From an uncultured Clostridia bacterium (GTDB lineage: Bacteria; Bacillota; Clostridia; Christensenellales; Borkfalkiaceae), in NCBI GenBank assembly GCA_934272745.1, contig CAKQSI010000001.1, positions 46,112 to 110,111 on the forward strand: 64,000 nucleotides of DNA, given 5' to 3'. Every line of letters starts with the position of its first letter. Position 1 is the first letter of the stretch. The position numbers and the translations under genes were made by a program. Under the pieces are notes generated by a model. That model made no database searches. It was not told where the DNA came from and saw nothing but the letters and a program-made list of their open reading frames with translations. Of this stretch, positions 17,871 through 26,231 are shown one piece after another.

Positions 17871-17906
17871 GGAAAAGCCTTCCTTTATAAGAAAGAAAGG
17901 CTTTCC
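17871..17906 (-). terminator. Probable terminator after rplT
   Basis: GGAAAGCCTT and AAGGCTTTTCC pair with one bulge across a loop, starting 14 bases after the rplT stop. A second small GC hairpin followed by TTTTT lies just beyond, overlapping the start of the methyltransferase gene. Confidence 0.5.
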
Positions 17907-17919
17907 GGTAATTACGTCG

Positions 17920-18273
17920 TTAGTTGAGTTTCGCTTTTGCCTGATCGCAGACGGCGGTGAAAGCCGCTGCGTCGCTGACGGCGAGTTCCGCAAGGACTTT
18001 GCGGTTGAGTTCTACGCCCGCCTCTTTCAGACCGTGCATCAGTTTGCTGTAAGAAAGACCGTTCATACGAGCGGCGGCGTTGATACGAGCGATCCACAGT
18101 TTGCGGAAATCTCTCTTCTTCGCTTTTCTGCCGACGTAAGCGTACGCCTGCGACTTCATGACCGCCTGGCGCGCTACTCTGTACAGTTTGCTTTTGGCTC
18201 CGAAATAGCCTTTGGAAAGTTTTAAGATCTTTCTACGTTTTTTAACGGCGTTGACGCCTCTTTTGATACGCAT
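17920..18273 (-). CDS. rplT: Ribosomal protein L20
   Basis: 117 residues of bL20, which binds 23S rRNA early in 50S assembly. Recognisable stretches are MRIKRGVNAVKKRRKILKLS, KGYFGAKSKLYRVARQAV, RKLWIARINAAARMNGLSYS and the C-terminal LAELAVSDAAAF. It is the last gene of infC-rpmI-rplT. In Bacillota L20 represses its own operon through the leader upstream of infC, and such a leader is present here. Confidence 0.98.
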   Translation of the reverse strand: MRIKRGVNAVKKRRKILKLSKGYFGAKSKLYRVARQAVMKSQAYAYVGRKAKKRDFRKLWIARINAAARMNGLSYSKLMHGLKEAGVELNRKVLAELAVSDAAAFTAVCDQAKAKLN

Positions 18274-18286
18274 GATTTAAGCCTCC

Positions 18287-18493
18287 TCAGTTCGCCTTTT
18301 TGTAAGGAATGATTCTCTTGATATTGTTCTCCTGCGTGGTAGCGAAGTAGCCGACCTGGCGGAGGTTACGCTTTCTCTTTCTGGACTTTTTGGTCAGAAT
18401 GTGGTTCTTCTGGGCATGATACATTTTGACCTTGCCGGATCCCGTAACTCTGAAACGCTTTTTAGCGCCGCTATGCGATTTCATTTTAGGCAT
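18287..18493 (-). CDS. rpmI: Ribosomal protein L35
   Basis: 68 residues of bL35, highly basic: MPKMKSHSGAKKRFRVTGSG, KKSRKRKRNLR, and the end IKRIIPYKKAN. It sits between infC and rplT, 13 bases before rplT, in the classical order. Confidence 0.98.
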   Translation of the reverse strand: MPKMKSHSGAKKRFRVTGSGKVKMYHAQKNHILTKKSRKRKRNLRQVGYFATTQENNIKRIIPYKKAN

Positions 18494-18556
18494 AATCGTG
18501 TTCTCCTTAAAATAAGTATTTCGTTGTATTTCCGCAATCCATAAAGGATCCGGAGT

Positions 18557-19072
18557 TTAACCGTTTCCCTGCGGGTCGAGCATCATGGTGATGCTTCTGC
18601 CTTCGGTCAACGGTTTTTTGCTCATTACGGCAACGTCTTTCACCAAATCGTAAAACGTGTTCATCACGTCCACGCAAAGCGAAGAGTGCGCGTTTTGTCT
18701 GCCGCGCATCCGAAGCGTCACTTTTACTTTGTTGCCCTGTTGCAGGAATTTGGTTGCCTGCCGGGCTTTGACGTTCATATCGCCGGTATCGATGGTCATG
18801 GAAAGACGGATCTCCTTGATCTCGGTAATCCTCTGATTCTTTTTTGCTTCTTTTTCCTTTTTCAGAAGTTCGAATCTGTATTTTCCATAGTTCATCAGTT
18901 TGCATACCGGAGGAACGGCGTTGGGGGAAATCTTGACAAGGTCAAGTTCCTGTTCGTCGGCTAGCCGCAGTGCTTCCTGACGGGAAACAATGCCGAGCTG
19001 CGCTCCGTCCGCACCGATCAGGCGGACTTCCCTGTCCAGAATCGCTTCATTGATCTGATGTTGGTCTTTAAT
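18557..19072 (-). CDS. infC: Translation initiation factor IF-3 with an AUU start codon
   Basis: The frame from the ATT at 19072 gives a 171-residue IF-3. It starts with (M)KDQHQINEAILDREVRLIG, then the N-domain end SPNAVPPVCKLMNYGKYRFE, then the C-domain with IRLSMTIDTGDMNVKARQAT and the end ITMMLDPQGN. The first ATG is at codon 60 and would lose the N-domain. AGGAAGG sits ten bases before the ATT. An AUU or similar rare start is a known feature of infC: IF-3 rejects it, so excess IF-3 lowers its own synthesis. IF-3 keeps ribosomal subunits apart and checks the start codon. Confidence 0.96.
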   Translation of the reverse strand: MKDQHQINEAILDREVRLIGADGAQLGIVSRQEALRLADEQELDLVKISPNAVPPVCKLMNYGKYRFELLKKEKEAKKNQRITEIKEIRLSMTIDTGDMNVKARQATKFLQQGNKVKVTLRMRGRQNAHSSLCVDVMNTFYDLVKDVAVMSKKPLTEGRSITMMLDPQGNG

Positions 19073-19226
19073 GGTCTTGTACCTTCCTTATGAAAAATTA
19101 AAAGGGTTACCGCATGGTAACCCCCAAAAAGACGTGATAACGTGCGCGGCACCCCGCGCTTGGTCGTCTGATTGAGCCGTAGAACGCAAAAAGTCTTACG
19201 GCGAGAAGGGTCACTTCTGCTTACCG
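19073..19226 (-). ncRNA. infC-rpmI-rplT leader (L20-leader type)
   Basis: About 150 transcribed bases separate the promoter from infC. They hold two hairpins. The first pairs TACGG with CCGTA (longer in the DNA, GTCTTACGG with CCGTAAGAC) and is followed by TTTTT. The second is GGGTTACC-ATGC-GGTAACCC followed by TTTTAATTTTT, just before the ribosome site. In Bacillus the equivalent leader is an attenuator controlled by L20. The match here is by position and layout; a covariance-model match was not run. Confidence 0.6.
19092..19123 (-). terminator. Attenuator hairpin in the infC leader
   Basis: GGGTTACC and GGTAACCC with a four-base loop, then TTTTAATTTTT, ending 20 bases before the infC start codon region. 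It would stop transcription before infC unless disrupted. Confidence 0.75.
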
Positions 19227-19232
19227 TAAGAC

Positions 19233-19261
19233 ATTTTACGCTATTTCAGCCCGTTTGTCAA
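19233..19261 (-). promoter_or_regulatory. Promoter of infC-rpmI-rplT
   Basis: TTGACA, 17 bases, TAAAAT on the minus strand. A second perfect -10 (TATAAT at 19327-19332), without a good -35, lies further upstream between thrS and this promoter. Confidence 0.85.
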
Positions 19262-19371
19262 CTGTTTTTTGCCGTTTTTCCGTAGAATTTTAACTTTTGT
19301 ATGCAAAAAAACGACTCCGTACAAACATTATACGCGATTTGACGATAATTTTCCCACTCGGACTTTTTCGC

Positions 19372-19423
19372 TGCGCTCAGCGAAGCACCTTTTCCGCTAC
19401 GCTCAGCGAAGCACCTTTTCCGC
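19372..19423 (-). repeat. 26-bp tandem duplication at the end of thrS
   Basis: Two 26-base copies (each reads GCGGAAAAGGTGCTTCGCTG then AGCGTA or AGCGCA on the minus strand) lie head to tail. The first copy encodes the last thrS codons and its TGA stop. The second repeats them outside the gene. Confidence 0.85.
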
Positions 19424-21340
19424 AACTTCCTTCTGAATACGCTCCAAAAACGCTTCCTTGGTCATAACGCCGAGGTCGCCTTCCGAGCGGTCGCGCACGG
19501 CAAACAGTCCGGATTCCTTTTCCTTGTCGCCGAGGACGATCATATACGGAATCTTTTCCATCTGCGCTTCGCGGATCTTGTAGCCGATTTTTTCGGAACG
19601 GGTATCGCTTTCCGCACGGATGCCGTAGTTGCCCAGTTCCGCGGCGACTTCTTTGGCGTAATCCGCCGTGCGGTCGGTCAGCGACAGCACTTTGACCTGC
19701 GTCGGCGCCATCCATACGGGGAACGCGCCCGCGTATTTTTCGATGAGGAGCGCCATAGTGCGTTCGTAGCAGCCGATGGAACTTCTGTGAATGATGTAGG
19801 GGCGTTTCTTTTCGCCGTTTTCGTCCACGTAACTCATATCGAAGCGTTCCGCAAGGAACATATCGATCTGAATGGTCAAAAGCGTATCTTCTTTGCCGAA
19901 CACGTTTTTGATCTGAATATCCAGCTTGGGTCCGTAGAATGCGGCTTCGCCCTTGGCTTCCTTATACGGCACCTGCAAATCGTTCAAGATACGCTTCATT
20001 TCGCCTTCGGCGTACTCCCACTGTTTGGGGTCGTTGATATATTTGTCGGTATCTTCGGGATCCCAGCGGGAGAAGCGGTAGGATACGTCGCCGTCTAAGC
20101 CGGTGCATTTCAGCATATAGCGGCAAAGATCCAGACAGCCCTTGAATTCCTGTTCGAGTTGCGAGGGCATGCAGACGATATGCCCTTCGGAAAGGGTGAA
20201 CTGACGCACGCGGATGAGTCCGTGCATTTCGCCGCTGTTTTCGTTGCGGAACAGCGTGGAAGTTTCGTTATAACGGCAAGGCAGGTCGCGGTAGGACTTC
20301 AACCCGTTGTTATAAATGGTATACTGGAAGGGGCAGGTCATCGGGCGGAGCGCAAGCACTTCGTCGTCCTTTTCTTCGTCGCCCATGACGAACATGCCGT
20401 CCTTGTAATGATCCCAGTGTCCGGAAACCTTATACAGGTCGCTCTTTGCCATATACGGCGTTTTGGTAAGCATATAACCGCGGCGCGCTTCCTCGTCTTC
20501 CACAAAGCGGGAAAGAATCTGGAACAGTTTCGCCCCCTTGGGCATCAAAAGCGGTAAGCCCTGACCGATGGTTTCGTCGGTCATGAAAATGCCCAGTTCT
20601 CTCCCCAGCTTGTTGTGGTCGCGGCGTTTGGCTTCTTCCTGTCTGGCGATAAATTCTTCCAGTTCGGCTTTCTTTTCAAAAGCGGTGGCGTAAATTCTCG
20701 TCAGCATCTTGTTCTTTTCGTCGCCGCGCCAGTAGGCGCCCGTGATGGAAAGCAGACGGAACGCCTTGATCTTTCCCGTCGAGGGAAGGTGCGGTCCGCG
20801 GCAAAGGTCTACGAATTCGCCCTGACGGTAGAAGGAAATTTCCGCGTCTTCGGGCAAATCTTCGATAAGTTCCACCTTATAGGGTTCCTTCAGCCTTTTC
20901 ATATATTCGATGGCTTCGTTTCTCGGCAGAGTGAAGCGTTCGATTTTGAAATCGGCTTTGATGATGCGGCTCATTTCGCTTTCGATTTTTTCAAAATCGT
21001 CGCGCGTGATGGGCGTGGTAAAATCCACGTCGTAATAAAAGCCGTTGTCCACCGTGGGACCGATGGCAAGTTTGCTGGTGGGATAAATGTTTTTGATCGC
21101 CTGCGCCATGACGTGCGAGCAGGTATGACGATAGACCTGCAGCCCCTCTTCGTCTTTCAGGGTAACGATCTCCAGCGCGCCGTCTTCTTCCGGAACGAAA
21201 GAAAGATCGACCGGTTTGCCGTTCCATTTTGCGCAGGCTGCGTTTCTGTAAAGCCCCTCGGAAATGCTCTTTGCAACTTCGCCCAGCGACTTGCCGTTCT
21301 CTACGGAAAGCACGCTGCCGTCTTTTAACGTAACGTTCAT
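19403..21340 (-). CDS. thrS: Threonyl-tRNA synthetase
   Basis: A 645-residue class II synthetase that charges tRNA-Thr. In order: the N-terminal TGS domain (VTLKDGSVLSVENGKSLGEV), the editing domain with HTCSHVMAQA and a conserved cysteine in EFVDLCRGPHL, the catalytic core with MTCPFQ and its zinc-binding cysteine, motif 2 with RNENSGEMHGLIRVRQF, motif 3 IHRSSIGCYERTMALLIE, and the anticodon-binding domain ending KEVAEKVLR. It has its own promoter and T-box leader, so it responds to uncharged tRNA-Thr. The stop codon is embedded in a 26-bp tandem duplication. Confidence 0.98.
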   Translation of the reverse strand: MNVTLKDGSVLSVENGKSLGEVAKSISEGLYRNAACAKWNGKPVDLSFVPEEDGALEIVTLKDEEGLQVYRHTCSHVMAQAIKNIYPTSKLAIGPTVDNGFYYDVDFTTPITRDDFEKIESEMSRIIKADFKIERFTLPRNEAIEYMKRLKEPYKVELIEDLPEDAEISFYRQGEFVDLCRGPHLPSTGKIKAFRLLSITGAYWRGDEKNKMLTRIYATAFEKKAELEEFIARQEEAKRRDHNKLGRELGIFMTDETIGQGLPLLMPKGAKLFQILSRFVEDEEARRGYMLTKTPYMAKSDLYKVSGHWDHYKDGMFVMGDEEKDDEVLALRPMTCPFQYTIYNNGLKSYRDLPCRYNETSTLFRNENSGEMHGLIRVRQFTLSEGHIVCMPSQLEQEFKGCLDLCRYMLKCTGLDGDVSYRFSRWDPEDTDKYINDPKQWEYAEGEMKRILNDLQVPYKEAKGEAAFYGPKLDIQIKNVFGKEDTLLTIQIDMFLAERFDMSYVDENGEKKRPYIIHRSSIGCYERTMALLIEKYAGAFPVWMAPTQVKVLSLTDRTADYAKEVAAELGNYGIRAESDTRSEKIGYKIREAQMEKIPYMIVLGDKEKESGLFAVRDRSEGDLGVMTKEAFLERIQKEVAEKVLR

Positions 21341-21380
21341 ATCTTTTACCTCTGCTTTCGCTGATTTTTTATATTGTAAG

Positions 21381-21603
21381 AAAATAAAAAACCGTCCTTA
21401 AACTTTCGTCTAAGGACGGCGTAATTGCCGCGGTTCCACCTTATTTGCCGGCAAAAGCCGACCGCTCTTTTCAAGTTTTCGCGCCTTGTGCGCCCGGCAA
21501 AAAAAGCGGTTTCCGGCTTCCTTTTCCGTCGGGCTTGCACCAACCGCCCGATCTCTGCTGTCACAAAGTCACCGTACTTGTCTTTTCCTTTCCGGATGAA
21601 ATT
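21381..21603 (-). ncRNA. T-box leader of thrS
   Basis: On the minus strand the transcript begins with the stem I region (GACAAGTACGGTGAC, then ACAGCAGAGA). Further on is the conserved T-box AAGGTGGAACCGCGG (21428-21442). It ends with a terminator whose stem is CCGTCCTTA / TAAGGACGG (21392-21419), followed by a run of T. The T-box can pair with the 5' side to form an antiterminator when uncharged tRNA binds. Threonine specificity is inferred from thrS downstream; I did not locate the specifier codon with certainty. Confidence 0.93.
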
Positions 21604-21609
21604 ACGTTC

Positions 21610-21637
21610 ATTATACCGCTTTTTCGCAAAATGTCAA
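21610..21637 (-). promoter_or_regulatory. Promoter of the thrS T-box transcript
   Basis: TTGACA, 16 bases, TATAAT on the minus strand, ending about 7 bases before the start of the T-box RNA. The gap from 21640 to 21856 shows no gene. Confidence 0.85.
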
Positions 21638-21856
21638 GGGTTTTCCCCCGTTTTTATAAATTTTCCTTAATTCGCAGCCGGAATGCGGCGGGGTTTCTCC
21701 CTGCCCGGCGCAGGCTTTCCCTTTAAAAAATGCTTTTCCTGCGCAGACAAATTTTCTGCAGATTTTTCGCCGCGGCACCCGGCAGCGGTTTGTTTTTCCG
21801 CCCGGCAGTCTGCTACTCCTCCCGTCAGTCTGTTGCTCCGCCCGCCGTTATCCGTT

Positions 21857-24520
21857 TTACATGCCGCCCGTTTTCAGGCGCTTTCCCCGCCCGGATTTCC
21901 CGGAACTTTTCAAAAGCAGCACTTTGCCCTTGTTTTTGCGATAGAACAGTTTCGCCGCTTCCTGCATGAAAATAAATCCCGCCGCGACCGCAAAAATTTT
22001 CAGCCAACAGATAAACGGCAGCGGCACGGTGGAAAACGCGCCGCCCGCCTTTTCCACAAACAGCACCTGAAACGCCGCAACCATAAGACACCCGAGGTAA
22101 GTCGCCTTTCCAACGCGGAAAGAAGAAAAGGCGCTTTCCGCACCCGGACTTTTCAAGCACAGCGCGTTTGCCGTATTGAGCAGAATGAACAGCGAGAACA
22201 GGGCGGAATCCTTCCCCGCGGCGCCCGCGCCGAGAAAGTCGGAAAACTGTTCCAGCATAAACAGCGTGCAGGAGAAACACGCGAAAAGCGCGATACGTAC
22301 CCACATTTTCGGTGACACGAGCGCTTCTCCGCGCCGGGGCGGCGGCAGTTCCATCAGCCGTTCGTCCACCCCGCCGAGCCCTAATGACAGGGCGAGAGGA
22401 CCGTCCATCACGAGGTTGATCCAAAGTAGTTTCGTCGCGTTGAACGGCGCCGCAAACCCGAAGAGCAGCGAAAACAGAATACACCCCACCGCGGCAAGGC
22501 TGGCGGACACCTGATATAAAATGAACTTGCGGAAGTTTTTCCCGATCGTCCGTCCGTACGCCACCGCCCGCACGACCGACGAAAAGGAATCGTCGGTCAA
22601 TACGACGTCCGCGCTTTCCTTTGCCACGTCGCTGCCGCTTTTGCCCATGGCAAAGCCGAGATCCGCCGCCTTGATGGCGGGCGCGTCGTTGACCCCGTCC
22701 CCCGTAACGGCGACCACTTCACCGTTTCGCTTCAAAGCGTCCACCACGCGTTTTTTCAGCGCCGGCGTACTGCGCGCCACCACCCGCACGTTTCCGATCG
22801 CTTTTTGCAGACCTTCGTCCGAAAGTTTTTCTAAGTCTTCCGCCGAAACCACCTCCGCGGCGGAATCGATCAACCCCAGTTCCCCCGCGATGGTGGACGC
22901 CGTCGCTTTATGGTCGCCCGTCAGCATAACGACGCGGATGCCCGCCCGCTTTGCCTTGCTTACCGCCGCTTTAGCGCCCTTTCGCAAGGGGTCGGCAAGA
23001 ACGGCGTACCCGTCGAAAACCAACGGTTCCTTTTCGGTATCGAGCGACCCGCCGTGTGCAAAACACAGCACGCGCGATCCCTTTTTCTGTTCCTTTTCCA
23101 TAGCGAAGGTCAGTTGCCGTTTTTCCTTTTCGGACAGAAACGCGCGGGCAAGCAGCACTTCGGGCGCACCCTTAAAATAGCAGACCGTTCCCCCGTTTTC
23201 CGCAACTTCGGTCGCCATATATTTCCGGTCGGAAGAAAATTCTGTTCTCCCCCGGACGGGGAACCGTTTTCTCAGCGTTTCCGCCCGGACGCCGCGCGTT
23301 TCGGCATAGGCAAGCAGCGCCCGCTCGGTTGCGGAACCGCCGCCGGAGGCGCCTGCGGTCGCGGTGGAATTGAGCGCCGCGTTATATAAAACCGCGATTT
23401 CTTTAAGGGAAGCGTTCGCCCCGCAGATCTCGCCGAAGCAGATTTTTTTGACGCGCATCTCGTTTTCGGTCAACGTCCCCGTTTTATCCGAACAGATGAC
23501 GGTGACTTGCCCCGCCGTTTCGCATGCTGCCATTTTTTTGACGAGAGCGTTTTCTTTTGCCATTTTTACGGCGGAAAGCGCCAGCGACACCGCCACGATG
23601 GTGGGAAGCCCTTCCGGCACCGCCGCGACCAGCAACACGACCGAGGAGATGAACGCCGCCGACAGCGCGGAAAAAGAAAATCCGCCCGAAAGCGCCAGCA
23701 ATAGCGCCTGCACTAAAAACACGACCGCGGCGGAAACCGCGCCGAACAGCGACAGTTTTTTGCCGAGGTCGGTCAATTTTTTCTGAATGGGCGTGGTTTT
23801 TTCCTTTGCTGCGGAAAGCGCCCCCGCAATCTTGCCGAGTTCCGTACGCTGCCCCGTGGCGGTGATCAGCATAGTTCCCGCCCCGCCGGCGACGAAGGTT
23901 CCCGAAAACACGCAGTTTTTACGCTCCGCAAGCGGAATATTTGCCGGCAGGACCTCTTCCGCCCGTTTTTTTACGGGGTGACTTTCCCCCGTAAGGGAGG
24001 ATTCGTCGGCGGTAAGGTCGCGGGAGAACAGCAGTTTGCCGTCGGCGGGGACGCGGTCGCCCGCCTCCAAAAACACCACGTCGCCCGGCACCAGTTCTTC
24101 CGCCGGGAGATAGACTTTTTCTCCGGCGCGCAAAGTTCCGTGTTTTTCCCCAAGTCCAAGACTTGCAAGCGCCTCGAACGCCTTTTGCGACCGCCCTTCC
24201 ATCCAAAGCGTGATGGCGGTGGAAAGCGCGATGGAAAAGGCGATGCCCGCCGCCTCGTAAAAGTCGGCTTTCCCCGTTTTGAAAAGCGCGCCGAGATCGC
24301 TGCCGAGCGTGATGAAAAACGCAAACAGCAAAATGAGCATCAAGGGTTCGGTCAGCGAGCGGAAAACGCGCTTGAAAAGTCCTTCCTTTTTTCGCTTCTG
24401 CAGCACGTTTTTCCCGTACCGTTCTCTGTTATTCGTTACCTGCTCCGGCGAAAGTCCGTTTTTTTCGTCACAGGAAAACAACGCGCAAAGTTCCGCGTTT
24501 TTTATGGTATGAACGTTCAT
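21857..24520 (-). CDS. P2-type Ca2+-transporting ATPase
   Basis: An 887-residue cation pump of the SERCA/PMCA type. It has the actuator motif LTGES, the membrane-4 motif VAAVPEGLP with its calcium-binding glutamate, the phosphorylation site CSDKTGTLT, the nucleotide-binding FKGAPE, the hinge TGDGVNDAPAIKAADLG and the membrane-6 NLVMDGPLALSLG with Asn and Asp ligands. About ten membrane spans are visible. The PEGLP and NLVMD pair fits calcium export out of the cell. GGGAGGGG precedes the start. It is a single gene, between the MoxR unit and thrS. Manganese transport is an alternative for some relatives. Confidence 0.92.
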   Translation of the reverse strand: MNVHTIKNAELCALFSCDEKNGLSPEQVTNNRERYGKNVLQKRKKEGLFKRVFRSLTEPLMLILLFAFFITLGSDLGALFKTGKADFYEAAGIAFSIALSTAITLWMEGRSQKAFEALASLGLGEKHGTLRAGEKVYLPAEELVPGDVVFLEAGDRVPADGKLLFSRDLTADESSLTGESHPVKKRAEEVLPANIPLAERKNCVFSGTFVAGGAGTMLITATGQRTELGKIAGALSAAKEKTTPIQKKLTDLGKKLSLFGAVSAAVVFLVQALLLALSGGFSFSALSAAFISSVVLLVAAVPEGLPTIVAVSLALSAVKMAKENALVKKMAACETAGQVTVICSDKTGTLTENEMRVKKICFGEICGANASLKEIAVLYNAALNSTATAGASGGGSATERALLAYAETRGVRAETLRKRFPVRGRTEFSSDRKYMATEVAENGGTVCYFKGAPEVLLARAFLSEKEKRQLTFAMEKEQKKGSRVLCFAHGGSLDTEKEPLVFDGYAVLADPLRKGAKAAVSKAKRAGIRVVMLTGDHKATASTIAGELGLIDSAAEVVSAEDLEKLSDEGLQKAIGNVRVVARSTPALKKRVVDALKRNGEVVAVTGDGVNDAPAIKAADLGFAMGKSGSDVAKESADVVLTDDSFSSVVRAVAYGRTIGKNFRKFILYQVSASLAAVGCILFSLLFGFAAPFNATKLLWINLVMDGPLALSLGLGGVDERLMELPPPRRGEALVSPKMWVRIALFACFSCTLFMLEQFSDFLGAGAAGKDSALFSLFILLNTANALCLKSPGAESAFSSFRVGKATYLGCLMVAAFQVLFVEKAGGAFSTVPLPFICWLKIFAVAAGFIFMQEAAKLFYRKNKGKVLLLKSSGKSGRGKRLKTGGM

Positions 24521-24561
24521 TTCCCCTCCCGCGATTCGTCGTTTATCGTTTTCCAGTATAT

Positions 24562-24592
24562 GAAAACGCCCCCGGCTTTAGAAGCCGGGGGC
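24562..24592 (-). terminator. Terminator of the MoxR-VWA-DUF4116 unit
   Basis: GCCCCCGGCTT and AAGCCGGGGGC pair across a three-base loop, followed by GTTTTC on the minus strand. It lies between the MoxR gene and the Ca2+ ATPase. Confidence 0.75.
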
Positions 24593-24770
24593 GCGCGTTT
24601 TCTTCGTCCTTTCTCTATTTTGTTTTATCTGTTTCCGTCCCGGACTTTCGCACGGGGCGATGACCGCAAAGAGGACGCACCGCGCTTTATGCGCTTTGCC
24701 CTTTATAATCCGCGCTGTCCGAAAAGGGATCCGCGCTTCGGAATTTAATTTCGCTTTTCTCCCTGTCCGC

Positions 24771-26231
24771 TTACAGTCCCAGTTTTTCGATGTCCACAAG
24801 CAGCTGTTTGCTCTGGCGGTCGGTCAGAAGTTCCTGATTGTACTGCATAAACACCGGGCAGGAATTTCTGGCAAGGAAGGTGACGAAACTTTGCGAAGAA
24901 ACCAGTGCGATTAAAAGCGCGGTGAGTTCCTGTCCTTTGCCGAACGTGCTTTCGATAAAGGCGATGGCGTTTTCCACCCCCGATTTGACGAAAGCGGCTT
25001 TTTCGCGGCTTTCCTTGCCCGCCAAAGCGTAGGCTTCTTCCAGCGCGGCGGTCGCGTCCTCGCCGCTTCTTGCCGCGGTCAGCGTGCCGAGCAGGCGCAA
25101 ATTGACGTTCTTTTCCTTTTCTCCGCCCGTCTTTAAGGCAAGTTTTTCTTTAATCTCGTCGATCTTTTCTTCTAAGAAAGCGTCGGTTTCGCCGTCGCTC
25201 ATCATGGCGCCGGAATAGACGGGTTTTAAGGCTCGCTCGAACGCGACCGCCTCCACCGATTCGCGCGCCTTTTGATTGACGCTGCCGGACAGCACTTCGA
25301 TGACGGCAAGACGTTCGTCGAAGGGCGCCGCTTTCAGTTTTTCCGCGCCTTCTCCGGCGTATTCCCCGGCAAGAATCTTTTCCACGTCGTAGTCGCGCTT
25401 GTACTGAATGGTAAGCAGGTAGCAACGGAAAAACTCGGTCGCGATTTCGTAATTTTGCACGTATTCGTAGATGAGAGGCTGCGTGATTTCAAACCCCAGT
25501 TTTTCGTACATGGTGATGGCGACCGAAACGTCTTCCCAGCCGCGGGGGGTCACGAAACTGACGCCGTCCACCGTTTTCTGCACGGAAAACAAACTTTGCG
25601 GCTTTAAACCGAGGTAATACAGCACCGCGGGATGCACGCCCGCGTCGTAAGCGTATTTTTTCCAGACGGCAAAGTCCGGTTCCGCTTCCACCTTTTTCAC
25701 GCGGTCCAAGGTTACGATGTCGAAATCCTTGACCGACTTGTTATATTCGGGCGGGTTTCCTGCGGCGACCAGCACCCAACCTTCCGGAATTTTATGCGGG
25801 CCGAATTTTTTATTCTGCAACAGTTCGAGCATTGCGGGCGCCAGCGTTTCGGAAACGCAGTTGATTTCGTCGATGAACAAAATACCTTCCTTCTGCTTCT
25901 GGCGTTCGATGGCGTCGTACACGCTGTCCACAATCTCGGAAAGGGTGTATTCGGTGACCGAATACTGCTGTCCGCCGTAGTTTTTCTGTTTGACGAAAGG
26001 CAGACCGATCGCCGACTGGCGCGTGTGGTGCGTAATGGTGTAGGAAACGAACCCGAGGTGCATTTCGTCCGCCACCTGCTTTACGACGGCGGTCTTCCCG
26101 ATACCGGGCGCGCCGATGATAAACAGCGGGCGCTGGCGGGCTTCTTCCACCTCGTAGGCGCCGAACGGTCCCCGCGCAAGATACATTTTTACCGTGTTTT
26201 TAATCTCGTCTTTTACCTTTTGAATGTTCAT
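24771..26231 (-). CDS. MoxR-type AAA+ ATPase
   Basis: A 486-residue AAA+ ATPase. Walker A GAPGIGKT is at residues 40-47 and Walker B ILFIDEIN at about 117-124. The sensor-1 asparagine is in VAAGNPPEYN, and the domain closes near residue 290 with VTPRGWEDV. The last ~200 residues are helical and not recognised. MoxR ATPases work as chaperones with VWA proteins, for example in metal insertion or complex assembly. The VWA gene just upstream overlaps it by four bases (ATGA), so the two proteins should be partners. Confidence 0.9.
   Translation of the reverse strand: MNIQKVKDEIKNTVKMYLARGPFGAYEVEEARQRPLFIIGAPGIGKTAVVKQVADEMHLGFVSYTITHHTRQSAIGLPFVKQKNYGGQQYSVTEYTLSEIVDSVYDAIERQKQKEGILFIDEINCVSETLAPAMLELLQNKKFGPHKIPEGWVLVAAGNPPEYNKSVKDFDIVTLDRVKKVEAEPDFAVWKKYAYDAGVHPAVLYYLGLKPQSLFSVQKTVDGVSFVTPRGWEDVSVAITMYEKLGFEITQPLIYEYVQNYEIATEFFRCYLLTIQYKRDYDVEKILAGEYAGEGAEKLKAAPFDERLAVIEVLSGSVNQKARESVEAVAFERALKPVYSGAMMSDGETDAFLEEKIDEIKEKLALKTGGEKEKNVNLRLLGTLTAARSGEDATAALEEAYALAGKESREKAAFVKSGVENAIAFIESTFGKGQELTALLIALVSSQSFVTFLARNSCPVFMQYNQELLTDRQSKQLLVDIEKLGL

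Noticed and set aside
18557..18895. Short 112-residue IF-3 starting at the ATG at 18895
   Set aside because: The upstream frame encodes a normal IF-3 N-domain and begins at an ATT with a good ribosome site.
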